64,000 bases of DNA from Phoma sp. XZ068 (Eukaryota; Ascomycota; Dothideomycetes; Pleosporales; Didymellaceae), in NCBI GenBank assembly GCA_004835665.1, contig RBKR01000015.1, positions 744,001 through 808,000 of the forward strand, read 5' to 3'. The position numbers and the translations under genes were made by a program. The notes below the pieces were generated by a model, which was not told the DNA's origin, did not search any database, and worked only from the letters and a program-made list of their open reading frames with translations. Below are positions 33,798 to 45,922 of this stretch, in pieces. How positions within the stretch are numbered: the first letter of the stretch is position 1; the number at the start of each line of letters is the position of its first letter.

Positions 33798-34133
33798 ATA
33801 AAATTTCAGCGGATAACCGGATTCGCCTCCCAGGTCCGACAACAGTAGACGTGAAACAATATGCTTATAGTACGCTCGAGGACTTGGAAGATGAGGAAAA
33901 GAGAAATTGTTGAATCTCTTGGATTGTCAACAGATCCGATGAAATCTTCCTGTGCATGGCCCTGGGCTTCAGGATATTCCGCGAGTATATTGAGGATGGC
34001 TAGGATCTCGTTACTTTCAATCCTACGCTCGAAATGCGACCAGACAAGCCTGAGGGCCTATTTGAGCACCTCCTTGAAACAGCACGCAAACCAGCGCGTA
34101 AAACCCATGCCATATCTTTGCGCTGATGGCTGA
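33798..34133 (+). pseudogene. Unrecognised coding relic
   Basis: One plus-strand frame reads coding-like sequence (RIRLPGPTTVDVKQYAYSTL, then ISWIVNRSDEIFLCMALGF and TFNPTLEMRPDKPEGLFEHL) broken by TGA after KRNC and TAG after YIEDG. I do not recognise the family. It may be fortuitous. Confidence 0.3.
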
Positions 34134-34557
34134 AATGAGAAACCAGTACGATGCTGAGATGCTTCCATGTCTCTTTCTGGGATTTTGTTCAACGCTCGAT
34201 TACGAAGTTTCTCCGTGAAGAACTATTCGAAGCGAAATGTGAAGCCAGCTCGTCAACTTCGATTCAGCGGACATGGTGCCTCAAATACTTCTGCCGTATC
34301 TTCGCTTATTGGGGTGTGGCTATTCTGCACAGTTACTGGACAAGGGTCGAACTAAGTTGACTACTAATAACTTTGACTCGCGCGCACCGTTCCCGTATCT
34401 GTCCTGCCTTGAGTCAGTGGCGGTCACCTAACAGATATTCATATACTACACTTTAGCCTATAGTAGATTATACATATATACTACATATTTATCTAGGCTA
34501 AGTACTTATTAAAGAGGCGCGGAACTATTTATTTAAGTATTTACATGATGCAAGTAC

Positions 34558-35540
34558 TTATGTCCGTATGAGCTGGAACACTTCTTTAATGCTAACAGAT
34601 TCGTCTGCTGCACTTACAAGAGCACCATCAGGGCCATATCAAAAGCCCGGAATTCCTCGATAGCTCCAATATCGAAGATCTGAGATGGCGACATCTAGTA
34701 AAATCGATGGTTGAGCCCAACCGAGCTCCGTTACTGTGCGCTGGAGAATTGCGGCCATCTCATGCTCTGGGCCTGAGATATCCCCTGCGTCCGCGCCTTC
34801 AAGACGAACTTCAGCTTCTGGGTACCAAGCAACGATCTCGCTAGCCATGTTGAACACATCATGTGGATCAAGTCCAACAGGCACTACAACAGTGACTTCA
34901 AAGATACAGTTTGAGGCAATGACACTTGCAGAGCAGCCACCGGAAATGTTACCAACGTCGACTGAAACTGCTGGGATAACATCCGCCGTCCCTTCGCCAT
35001 ACGTGCTGTCCAGCCAGTCTCGGAATTCTGCATTTACGAGCCGGTCTGCAATCGATGCTGGCAATTCAATCGTCGTTTTCTCTAACACCAGAAGATCGCT
35101 AACGATATCCAGGGCAATGTGAATAGAGCTAGGACTTGCATTCGGGTAGCCAGAGATAGCGCCTCTGGTGGTGGCCTCAACAGTAGATTGGAGATAACCT
35201 TTGGACGAGAAAGTGATCGCGTCGATTCCGCTAGGCTCCGCAGATAAGACACAGTCTGCAATCATGTCGCTTTCAATCTGCTCGATCATGTATCCAGTTC
35301 CCCGGCCCATGCCCGTTTCCTCATCCGACACCAGCACAATTGACAATCTTCCGCAAAGATCTGGGTGCATTACGTTCAAGTAGACGTATGCGAAGAGCAT
35401 TGCCGTAACACCTGCCTTCATGTCGCATGTGCCACGCCCCCAAACTCGCTCATCTGACCTTAATTGGAACGGTCTAACGACTTTCACCACCTTGGTTGTT
35501 CCAGAAGCTCTGAAATTCGATTGCCTGCTTGCTTGCATGC
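34558..35540 (-). pseudogene. Broken M20 peptidase / acetylornithine deacetylase (ArgE/DapE family)
   Basis: Strong M20 motifs: RVWGRGTCDMKAGVTAMLFA (metal-binding Asp), IVLVSDEETGMGRGTGYMIE (catalytic Glu and metal ligand), SAEPSGIDAITFSSKGYLQ and a C-terminal DLRYWSYRGIPGF. A TGA at 34639-34641 stops the frame; family-like sequence (YGPDGALVSAADESVSIKEV) continues to a TAA at 34558. The N-terminal quarter with the first metal His (HxD motif) is missing or unrecognisable. The flank 34430-34560 is very AT-rich. It would have hydrolysed an N-acyl amino acid or peptide. Confidence 0.8.
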
Positions 35541-37864
35541 TGTTTTTTCCCGCGGTTGCTAACTGATTTCTCACACATATACTGTCCGCAACAGTGCCAC
35601 TAGATGATAGGTACTCTGTATTCACTCAAGATAAGAGAATAGCCATGTAGGTATAGCACAGCCTTTTGAACTGGAACTATAAGAGAGGTAATATTGGTAG
35701 CCTTCGTCATGGCTTATAGGTCAAGCTGTATTGTAATAGTAGAGGAACCCAAATGGTTAAGATGTAATGGATAAACTATTGGCTTCTACTGACTCCAATA
35801 CACATTGACTCAGGTTAAATTGTATAATAACTTACCATAGGATAACCCCTGAGCTCGTAATGGGTGGTTCTAATTCATAACCTTGCCCTTTCGGTACGCA
35901 AAATACAAGACTTACTTGGCTCTAATTTACAACCTTCTCTACTCGGCCCTTGGAGTCTAACACGCATTGGTTCAAAGACTTTGGTCAAAATTTTCTGGCT
36001 ATAAACAGTCTAAGCATTGCGGACTCGGAAAGCAGCACTTATGTAGTTTGATCTTTTCTCTTGGGTGGTTTGGTCAAAAACCCAAAGCATCTCCCAAGTC
36101 TAGATTCCATAATATATTTCTGCTCAAGAAATTACCGTTGCCTACTTTAACAAGGCACCTATAGAGATACTAATAGAATCGTCCAAATGTCGTCTTCAAA
36201 GCACACTTTATCACAGTGAAATACCGCTATGGGCTCTTGTATCCGCTAGAGGTCTTACAGTAAATGCTCATTCTTAGCTAATCGCTCTGGCCGGTGCTGG
36301 CCAACTGTAAATCATACAAGACTGGACCGGCTACAATTTTCCATCTAAAGAGCTGGTCAGCAGGGACTAGATGGTAGATGACGACGGCAGCGCGTCTACT
36401 AGTAGATCAACGTTAGACTGCAGGTGTGACAGATCAAAGTAGCGAGCTCAGTAGCGGTGTGATTACGCAGTGGCACTTTGTAGACTCGTTTCACCAGATG
36501 ACCCGTGTTCACCTCCCTCGTGACGGGCATTTTGCCAGCGCCGAGTACTTGGTACGAAACTTTCGGAAGCCAAGTAAACTGTCCTAGTTCTCACTGATCA
36601 ACGATAGTTTGTTATTTGCTCCTTGATACGCTTGAGCATTCACTTCACTTGTTTGACGCCGGCAACGCTAGCCACTCAAGTTTCATGCGTTGCTTGTCCA
36701 TCCGCTAGGTTTCTGTGCACTCCATGCTTTCACCGGAAGTCGCCACACCATAGAGGAAAGCGGGGCATTGTAATTGTGACACAATTTACGTCTGATTTCA
36801 GTTGGAGTAATCGGGCTCATTTCTGTTGCTCCTGGCACGGCTGTTTAGGTCGTAGTCTGCGGGGGGGGGGCGGGGTTCACGGTGCGTCGTGCAGTTGACA
36901 AACACTGATGATGCGTAGAGTAATGGTGCGAGGACTCAGCTACAGGGTGGAAGGTCTTTAGCTAGACTTGGACAGCGTAGCTTACGCTCTTCTTAAAACC
37001 CCCGTGTAATTTAGACGAGAACTTCAACCATAGAATATATTGGAATATATCTGCCAGGACGTACTATCTAGGAAAGGCCCATCAACGACTGCCGCAGCTC
37101 AGTTCATCACACAGGTGTCGATTACTATTGTGTTCAATCCCAAGATCAACCAAGAACCCTGTATATAACCCGTAAGCTTAGATAGGACAGCTTTGTGAGC
37201 TGTGCAACAGTTGATCTCACGGATGATTTTCGCAAGAAAGTTACAAAGCATTGCACGAACGGAAATCGTGCAACACAGGATACATAGCGATCCAGACTTT
37301 GGCATCATCACAAAGACTGCCGTGAACACCAGTTCGCCAAGCTTCACCGGACAGATCAAGTGATTTATTCACGCCATATCCGGACAAGTACAAGAAAGGG
37401 CTTGCCCAAACTAGCGATAATCCGAATAATTCTAACATCATCATGACATGCTTCAGTAACAACTACACATTACTTCACTGTTTTAAGTGGGGATATCAAG
37501 ACATAATATAGATTACTTTTGCAGAAAAAGTGGGACAGCATATTAGCGTTGCCCTTCACACTTTGTCTTTGCGAGCGAGCAAGGACTACCACTGTTGCAG
37601 GAATTGGTCTGGACCACAGTATGTGTATGCAGCTTACGGTTACTCAGAATCATACACCGCAAAAGTCGGATTGAACCATACCCAATGCACTGATCTGAGT
37701 GTTTGGCTCTACGACGCAAACTCTGACAAAGTTGTACTACAGGTACACATGAGAAGAGATCTTGAGGTATTTAAGGGGCCACCCCTCTTATACAATACGA
37801 TATTTATCTAGACTTTATTCTACATCATTGCAGCCTTCAGTTAAACAGAAATTCTCACGCAACC
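35541..37864. other. Gene-poor region
   Basis: No supported gene. 35640-36170 is AT-rich. A poly-G run lies near 36861-36870. Coding-like but unconfirmed stretches: minus 37241-37462 (hydrophobic start, could be a small secreted protein) and plus 37513-37811 (KDYHCCRNWSGPQYVYAAYG). Neither has a complete gene model I can defend. Confidence 0.45.
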
Positions 37865-38201
37865 ATGCAGTTCACTACTATCACCATCGTTGTTACAACC
37901 TTGATTGCTAGCACTCACGCCTGCCAATGCGTTAAAAATGGTGCAAATATCGATGCGACAAAGTCTTGTTGCGCTCAACTTCGCGGAAACTTTAGGAATG
38001 GACGCGATTGTCAGGCTGGTTCTATCTCCGAGAAGCTCTCTGCCTTCCGCAGCTGCTGCAAAAGATGGGGGCTTACTTCTGATTGCGACTGTCCAACTTG
38101 CAAAGTTTCTGAAGATGAGAACCTAGCTGATCCGTATGTTGTTGAATCGACTTATAGGATCACGCTAACTGTTCCACAGACTTGTCGCTCTGTCGCTCTG
38201 A
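37865..38201 (+). CDS. Small secreted cysteine-rich protein, two exons
   Basis: Predicted join(37865..38133,38180..38201), 96 aa. The 46-nt intron has GTATGT donor, GCTAAC branch and CACAG acceptor. Without splicing the frame also stays open to 38233 (122 aa). Signal peptide about residues 1-19, then a mature part with ten Cys: CQC, SCC, DC, SCC and DCDCPTC, plus SISEKLSAFRSCCK. The pattern (CQC start, paired CC) recurs in a group of small fungal secreted proteins as I remember it. Function unknown; effector-like by size, secretion and Cys richness. Starts in a pyrimidine-rich 5' region. Confidence 0.7.
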
Positions 38202-40188
38202 ACTGGCATTATGAATCAGATCAACAACTATAGCCTGGATGACGATGAAATTTTTCAACATGTTGAAACGGCCAGAGAAGGAAAGGAGATGTCTTGCTGC
38301 AGATGGATGTTGTCCGCGATTGGACTTATTCTAGAGTCGTTTGTTTAACCATCATTAGATGCCTATAAAACAGGAAAACACATTCACTCATAATAATAAA
38401 AGCTCCAATCAACCAACTACCCCCTAACAGTTTACAAGCGAGGAAAACTTCAGCTCTTACATTCTCAGTCGGTTCAAATCGGTGTATGGCTTCGTTCATC
38501 ATTGTAGATTTACTAGAGCCTAGGTGCCCTTTGATGCAAAGGACACCATGGTTACATTTAGGATTCAAATTTACTTCCTATCGACGGAAATTCGTGTTGC
38601 GGAGGGTCCACTCGGATCTAGAGCTGGGACGATTAATTGCGATGTGCCGTGGTCTATAGTTTAGGCAGAGCGTTCTTAGGAACTGTATCGTGAAATGACT
38701 CCAAAACTGGCAATTTCTTGTAGAATATGTATTCTAGTTGGAGAAGGAAGCTAGGTTAAAGACTATTTCTTTCCTTGAAACGACTGCCGCACGGGCGCAA
38801 CTGGTTGTGTATAGTCTACTGATACAGGCCATTCCATGTTGCTGAACCGATGCAACCGTCTGCTTGGACTCATCCAAACTCACAGCCTCCAGCCCATTTG
38901 AACATTGTCACGACAGTAGCTACTGTTCTTGTTAGAATCTTCAGGCATGGTGTGAAACTCTGAGCTTTTTTATTGTGACCATAGCAATTGCTTTAATGGT
39001 TTCCAAACGGTCAGCTCTCGGCTTCATATGAGATAAAATGGACTCATCCTCCGATGCTAGTCCCTCCAATTATGTCAGAGTACTCGCATGGCCTTGGAGG
39101 TGAGACTGAACTGACTGTTTCATGATCTCTTCGATAATGCACAGCATGGACCGCGTCGGTAGCCAGATGGGGAAGTTTGGGCAGGTCAGTTCTGGGCGAC
39201 TTCAAGCGAAATCAAGAGCTTAGCTAGAGCGGACGTCTTCCGAGGCACGGCCCGAGCTTAGAGCTCACTAAGAGAAGGTTTGACGGAAAAAGTGGGACAT
39301 TACAAGGTGCACAGCTCGTGTGCTGCACGTGCCGTCGAGCTTTAGTGTTAATTAGGTAGCGCTTGAATCCATGCGACGAAATCCTTGTCACAATGCGATC
39401 TGAGAGTGCCACCGGCTGATATCGTTGTCTCAAGACAGGAAAGACACATCCGCTTGGCATGTATCGTCACAATGGGCTTCGTAGCAAGTAGGCAAGATAC
39501 AAGAGCGCCAAAATTTTAATATGCTCTCCTTGACACATCCCACTGAGCCAGTACAAGGGAGCCAATTCAAGGAATGATTTCCAATTCGCCAAGTCCCCAC
39601 CAGGAGTACCCCATATTGCATTGCCACAGCTCTGCAGCGTGCCATGTGGAACGATCAAATGTCCTACTCTCTGGCCTCATTATGGTGTCTAACAGAACGA
39701 AGCGAGACCAAACTAGGACAAACTGTCGTCTTTACAAGTGTGGGACCAAAGACCCGAAGTAAATGTTAGAAACTAAAGTGAGGTGGCATGTTTCATGAAT
39801 TGTTTACTTGACCAGCCTTGAATGTCGAGCATTACTGGGGAATATACTCCTCCGAAAGGTAACTCGTAAGGAGCAGCGTGGATTACCAGACACATCATCA
39901 GAGGGAGATAAGGAGCAATGCAGTGGAAACCTTGGAAGCTTCAAGAACCCAAGTTTTACCTTTCTTCCCCCAAGCAACAACCAAGGCATGATATGCGTCT
40001 CTCCTAGAACATCAGATTGTAAACCGTAGGTGAGTGGCTGCAAGCCATGTGCAAGGGTCGTAATAAGCGCTGGGCATGCAACCCTGGAACGCCCTATCCT
40101 CTATCTGTCGCTTTGAGAACCATCACACTTGGCGCCATTATAAGACACGCTCTTCTCGACGTGATAGATTTGCTTTACAACTCAAAAC
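38202..40188. other. Gene-poor region
   Basis: No supported gene. Overlapping open frames on both strands (for example near 39804-40043) have no recognisable features. The last 150 bases are presumably the GH47 promoter. Confidence 0.5.
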
Positions 40189-42097
40189 ATGGTCATCTCT
40201 GTTCGCGATTGCAAAAATGGCGCGAGCCGCATAGGTGCAGTCTCTAAACACACGACGGACTGTACCCGCTCATCAACCCACCATGCTCTGTTAACTCGCA
40301 GAACCCTATCATTTGTAGGGTCAACTCTACTTATTGTCTCGCTTATTTCTTGGTTTACTGGTAACGTTAAACTACCGAAAGTAAAGTGGAGGTGGTCATC
40401 CAGCCCTGCAAATGAATGGGAGGATAAGAGAGAACAAGTCAAGGATGCCTTTGTTAGCAGCTGGAATGCATACACTAAACATGCATGGGGTGAGTCTGCT
40501 TTCTCCCGAGGTTGTATCCGAACTTAATTTCCAACTATCAGGCAACGACCGTTTTCACCCAATCTCTAAGAGAGGCTCGCAGATGAGTCCCAAGGGTCTA
40601 GGTTGGATCATTGTCGATAGTCTTGACACCATGATGATCATGAACCTTACATCCCAATTAAGTGACGCCAGAATTTGGCTTCAACGAAAGCTGGACTACG
40701 AGCAAGATCAGGACGTAAACACCTTCGAGACCACTATCCGCATGCTTGGTGGTCTTCTTTCCGCACACTACCTATCCCAAGTCCTTCCCGGGGTGTCTTC
40801 AAAAAGGGATCCAGTCTATTTGAATAAAGCTGTTAATCTGGCCGATCGTCTCCTTGGTGCTTACGACTCACCCTCTGGAATCCCTTACGCAAGCATCCAC
40901 CTGGCGACGCGTAGAGGCCTTGTATCGCACGCTGACGGTGGAGCATCATCCACTGCAGAGGCCACAACGTTACAATTGGAGATGAAGTATTTGTCGAACA
41001 TTACCGGAAACGACGTGTATTGGCGTAAAGCTGAGAAGGTCATGCAAGTTATCGATAGCATTGGCGCGACAGACGGTCTTGTACCGATATTTATATCGCC
41101 CCATTCAGGCAGATTTACGAGCAGGGAGATTCGTCTTGGAAGTCGGGGTGATTCGTACTATGGTAGCTATCCCTAGGTACAGTAAATGTCATCTCAAAGC
41201 TAATTGCCGCAGAATATCTGATCAAGCAATATCTGCAAACCTCAGAACCGATATACCTAGAGATGTGGGAAGAAGCCCTGAAGGGAATCCAGAAGCATCT
41301 GATCATTCCTACCAAGGAAGGGAAACTCAGAATCGTTGCTGAACTACCCAATGGGATTGGTGGTGAATTGTCCCCAAAGATGGACCACCTCGTCTGTTTT
41401 CTCCCTGGCTCTATTGCGCTCGGTGCTACCAACGGGCTTACTGAAACTGAAGCGCGTCGTGTGCCTAGTTGGAACGCTGAAAAAACCCAACAAATGAAGC
41501 TGGCCCGAGAGCTGACGAAAACATGTTGGGGCATGTATAAAGTTACTCAGACTGGACTTGCACCCGAAATCGTTTGGTTTTCTGCTGACGAGACCATGCT
41601 ACGCTCCACAAGTAGCAGGTCTTCCTTGTCAGCTCGTAGTTCCGATTCTGAGGATAGGTGGAAGAAGGACTATAACATCAAACCGCTTGATGCGCATAAC
41701 CTGCAACGTCCTGAGACGATGGAAAGCCTGTTTTTGATGTGGCGAATCACGAAAGATCCTATCTACAGGGAATGGGGATGGAATATCTTCCAGGCGTTTA
41801 TGGAGCACTCGACTGTCGAATTTGGAGAAGGATTTACGTCTCTTAGCGACGTGAACCAAATCCCACCTCCTCGCCGCGACGACATGGAGAGTTTCTGGCT
41901 TGTAAGTAAGACCCTGGAACAATACGTCTTGTTGAGCTAACGTCGCTGTCAAGGCTGAAACGTTGAAGTATCTTTACCTGTTGTTCTCCCCGGATGATTT
42001 ACTTCCGCTCACTGAAGTTGTTTTCAATACTGAAGCGCACGTTTTTCCAAGAATGGGTAAAGGAAAGATTGAAACTGGCTGGGAACGTACCCGCTGA
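40189..42097 (+). CDS. GH47 alpha-1,2-mannosidase, type II membrane protein, four exons
   Basis: Predicted join(40189..40489,40542..41162,41213..41901,41954..42097), 584 aa. A cytosolic N-terminus (~38 residues) is followed by a signal-anchor (TLSFVGSTLLIVSLISWF) and then the class I mannosidase domain: REQVKDAFVSSWNAYTKHAWG, SPKGLGWIIVDSLDTMMIM, FETTIRMLGGLLSAHYL, GDSYYEYLIKQYL, MDHLVCFLPGSIALGA, QRPETMESLFLMWRITKD, DDMESFWLAETLKYLYLLFS and the NTEAHVFP ending with the Ca-binding Thr. Role: trim Man(alpha1,2) residues from N-glycans in ER or Golgi. All catalytic landmarks are present. The short C-terminus (GKIETGWERTR) is normal for the family. Confidence 0.92.
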
Positions 42098-43042
42098 AAG
42101 GTTATTTGTTGATCGGCCTTCCCTCGGAGCATGTTTTGAACGGCTTTGATCGTGTAGGCTCTTTCCATTGTCACTTGAGTTACCTAGGTATGGTCTTGGT
42201 GTCTTCGCCCAGTCTGCTACTTCCTGTAAACTCAAACGAGACCATCATTCGCAAAGCGCGTTGAGAAACGGAGAGTCAGAGGAGAGAACGGTGTCGTAGC
42301 CGTTCGCCCCAAGGGTCCTCAAATCCGTACCTGGTGTCGCTGTGTGCTGGAAACAGTCAACAGAAACCACGAATTTGTGGATATATGCACCGGTGCGGCG
42401 TTCGGTCTAATTATATGTCGTCACAGGGAATAGCCAATAGCGCAGGATCCATCATCGGGCAAATAAGTACAGTAATGCCGCTCTGAGCGCCTCTGAAATT
42501 TGGCGCATATGTCGCTCTCGCTCATGCAGAGCGGTATTGTTTTAATCCTAGCGGTTAACGCGGCACAGCGCGGTCTTAGTAGGCGCGACATGGATCATGC
42601 CTCTGATGTGCGGATAAATAGCTGTTTACAGATCCTTGGATGCTCTGCCATTGTCTTTAGAAATTAGTTGTCAATTGTCTGGTGACAGGAAGATCTCGGA
42701 CAGCTGTGCTGGACATGCAGGAGACAGCAATGCTTCCTATTCGCTCAGCCCTATATAAGTAATATACCAGCAGCTTAGAATTTAGGTAGGTAGTCAGTAG
42801 CAAATATCCGCTCTTACATATTTATCACATATTCATTGCCTATCCCTTATTTCTCGACTTCTAATTAAGGCAATACATGTCTATTCAAAAGAAACACACG
42901 TTTTACTTTCAATGTCAGACGCACAGACTTCTCTTGCTGAAAGTGCTGACGGGTAGACCCGCCCTCCGGTGCTGTGCAACCCCGCTCTCCCGCCAAACTA
43001 AGCACTCAGTAGGTTAACCCAGCCTCACTCAGCATACACAAT
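42098..43042. other. Intergenic region
   Basis: No gene seen. It holds the 3' flank of the mannosidase and the promoter of the next gene, with an AT-rich stretch at about 42760-42880. Confidence 0.5.
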
Positions 43043-45012
43043 ATGCCACAACACCGGCTTTCCCACTACTTCCACTCCTATCCCCCGTTCGTGCCGTCAG
43101 GCCACACCTTCTACTCCCTTCCCCAATCTGTGCGACAACTCATATACTTCCATGCAGGCCTGAAGAACTTGCTTGTCGACTTGAACTACACTAATCTCAA
43201 GGTCTACCAAAATGACACATACCCGGACACTTTGTACTGCCAGAAACTCGATACGAATAGTTCCTGTGAACATGAGCTGAGAAAACTCGACGTTGTTGAT
43301 TTTGACGAAGTTTGGGAAATTGCGCACAGAGGAGAAGAGGACACGTTTTGCGGTAGAGAGACGTGGGGCACGCAGTATGGTAGGCTTCAGAGCTTGCTTC
43401 TAGTGTCCAAGCAGATACATGAAGAAGTGGAGGCGTTCGTGTATTCTGGCGCTATATTCCGCGTGTGTATGGGCCAGCCGCTCGGGCTCAAGAGATTGTG
43501 GCGTATGAGGTTGTCAAACGTGAGTTCGTTGACGATTCGGCTTGACGTTCCAAAGACCGTGATTGAGAGTGGTGGATGGGCTGATTCATTCGAATCTTTG
43601 GAATATATCGATATGTCGAATTCTTGGGGAAAGACTGTCTTGAAGAACTGGACAGTGATGATGGAAAGACTTGCGAAGGAGGTTCGGCCTGGGCAGTTGA
43701 GGCTGAGTGTTGCCTTTCGCGCCAGAACGTTGGATGAAGTTAGAGCTGCTATCGAGCCTATGTTCCGACTTCCACGACTTAAAGACTGTGGATTGCGTGT
43801 GCAGCTGTATGGAGAAAGTCGCCATTGGCAGTTTCAAAATGTCAGTTGCGCTTACATTACATACGCAACCTTCTCGCGTGTTGTATTTGCTGACTCTGAG
43901 GGCAGGGCGACTTTTGTCGCAGCCAACATAACCACTACAACGTAACACAGCACGCTGATGAAGATTTGGAGATCCTCCGACTCATCAACAGTGTTGTTGA
44001 AGCGCTTACGACTGCCAAAGTAAGAAACCTGCAACCTTTCAGGTACACGTCTCTTCCCCACGAGCTTCGCATTGCAATCCTGTCCTACACCAGTCTTGTT
44101 TCCTCGAACGCAGTTCAATGGCGCCCTCGTACATGGCTCAAAGGACGTCAAACTCCCACCTGTATAGACTATTATTATGGAGTTTTGGCCGATCCAGAGA
44201 CCGGTTACTCCTCTATTCTCCGTTACTACACCCCAGGTCCAAAAATCGACGAATATATCGGATACCCCTGTTGCAACAACTGCAGGCCTGCAGACCAGTC
44301 CAGAATATGCTATTGCTCAGGTCAAGACCTCAAATTATCCTCATCATGCACGTGTGAGTTTCGGCGTCACCCGCTCTTCTCCGTTAGCAGACAAGTCCGT
44401 CAGGACGCTCTTGACGTATACTACACTCGCAACCAAATTCTGGTAACCCCCTATAACTGCGCCACTATAGGGACCGCCTGCATACAACACTCTAGGAATT
44501 CGTGGGTCGAAAACAGTATTTCCCGCCTACCTCAGATCGAGCTCAGTCTCTACCTATCCTCCATCGCCCGCAATGCTCTCCAATACATCCGCTGGCTAGA
44601 GTGGATTCTCCCGTATTCGCAGACAGCGTACCTGCAGCCGAATACACCAGGATGGTACGATTACCTGGACACGCTCTTGTTGATGCGGCATTCCATGAAC
44701 CTCCCAGCGCTCACACTTACAATCAATCTCTCCGGTCCAAGAAACAGCATGTCAATAAGCGACGATATTTGGCCGTGGTGCAAGAGTATCGTACGCCCCG
44801 TGAGACTTTTAGGCGAAGCCGATCTGAAGGACTGTTTTGTCCATTTGAGATACTTCCCGGCCGGGAGTGCGAGGGGAGGTCAAGGTGAACGGGACCTCGA
44901 AACACTAGTCATGGGAGAAGATTATGATACCACAAAGAGGGGTAAACCGGTAGAGAGGATTGGTAAGGTGCTTGAGGAGGTGGAGAAGATGTGGGAGGCG
45001 CAAGTGATATGA
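43043..45012 (+). CDS. F-box-like (2EXR-type) protein with two related halves, two exons
   Basis: Predicted join(43043..43840,43951..45012), 619 aa, 110-nt intron in phase 0. Each half starts with an F-box-like helix motif (FYSLPQSVRQLIYFHAGL near residue 28; FRYTSLPHELRIAILSYT near residue 293), followed by a second motif, LLLVSKQIHEEVEAFVY and LFSVSRQVRQDALDVYY. This looks like an internal duplication or fusion of two such genes. The second half has a Cys-rich insertion (CCNNC, CYC, CTC within ~35 residues) that could bind metal. Family role: often protein-interaction modules, poorly studied in fungi. Two separate genes are possible, but no good stop/start pair separates them. Confidence 0.65.
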
Positions 45013-45922
45013 AGTAAAGCCATGCAGCCTCTGTGGTAGAAACTTTGATGCGTTTAGATCTAAGTTATGGCTCAATCCATGCTTGTCTATGACTTGGTGG
45101 AGGTCACTACTAAAGCGTCTACTCGACCTCCGCTCTAGGCCTTCCTCCTCTGAACACGAACAGCGCTGTGTCTCTGCATGCAAAACTTGGCAATTACATT
45201 TTCAGCGTCAGCTCGAAAGCCTTACAGTTCTTCTCCACCCCTGGCCCCGGCCTTGATCCGAAACCGCCGTAAACCCATTCTAAGGCTATATAGGATGATT
45301 TCAATTCAAGAAGAACATAATTCATTGATCTGAAGCTATGCAATCACTGCCTCAACTCTATAGACAATCTGCGCCCATAGAGTGCAAAAAAAAAACCATT
45401 GTTGCTCGCTTGGTCTCGTCAACAATGACCACTCGCTTACACCTCCTTGATACTAATATTCCAAATCTCGATATGCTCACTCTTAAATGAGAGTTCCATT
45501 AAACCCACGACCCCAGTCCTTTTGCACGGCACTGTCTACATCTCCCTAGCTAATCACCCCTAAAAGGATCTCTTTTGATGCTAGAGATGCAGTACATTGT
45601 GTCCGCAACGGAAGAAATGCGCTTCAAACATCGCTATTCTTTGACCGCTTCAGATCATACATCAAACCCTCAAGAGCTAACACCCATCACTCGAGAAGAA
45701 TCTTGGCTCACAAAGCACTCCTCAAACACAACCGTGTCAACATCTCACTAATCACAAACACAAACACAATATCACAACCAAACTTTGTATATTCACAAAA
45801 CTACGTCTCTACTCCCCAAAAATATACCACAGAAATGAAAAACACCATATCCCTCCACATACATCTCCACCCATCCACCCATTCATGCATCCATCCACCC
45901 AAGTGCAGGGCAGCTACCCAAT
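45013..45922. other. Intergenic region
   Basis: 3' flanks of two convergent genes. No gene seen; low-complexity CA/AC-rich sequence lies at 45740-45900. Confidence 0.5.

Noticed and set aside
37241..37462. Minus-strand frame with hydrophobic start that might be a small secreted protein
   Set aside because: Only two Cys, no paralogue, no convincing splice structure; could be chance.
43841..44066. Stop at 43943-43945 as evidence for two separate genes
   Set aside because: A GTCAGT donor and CACAG acceptor remove it in phase 0; no good start codon follows before the second F-box-like motif.
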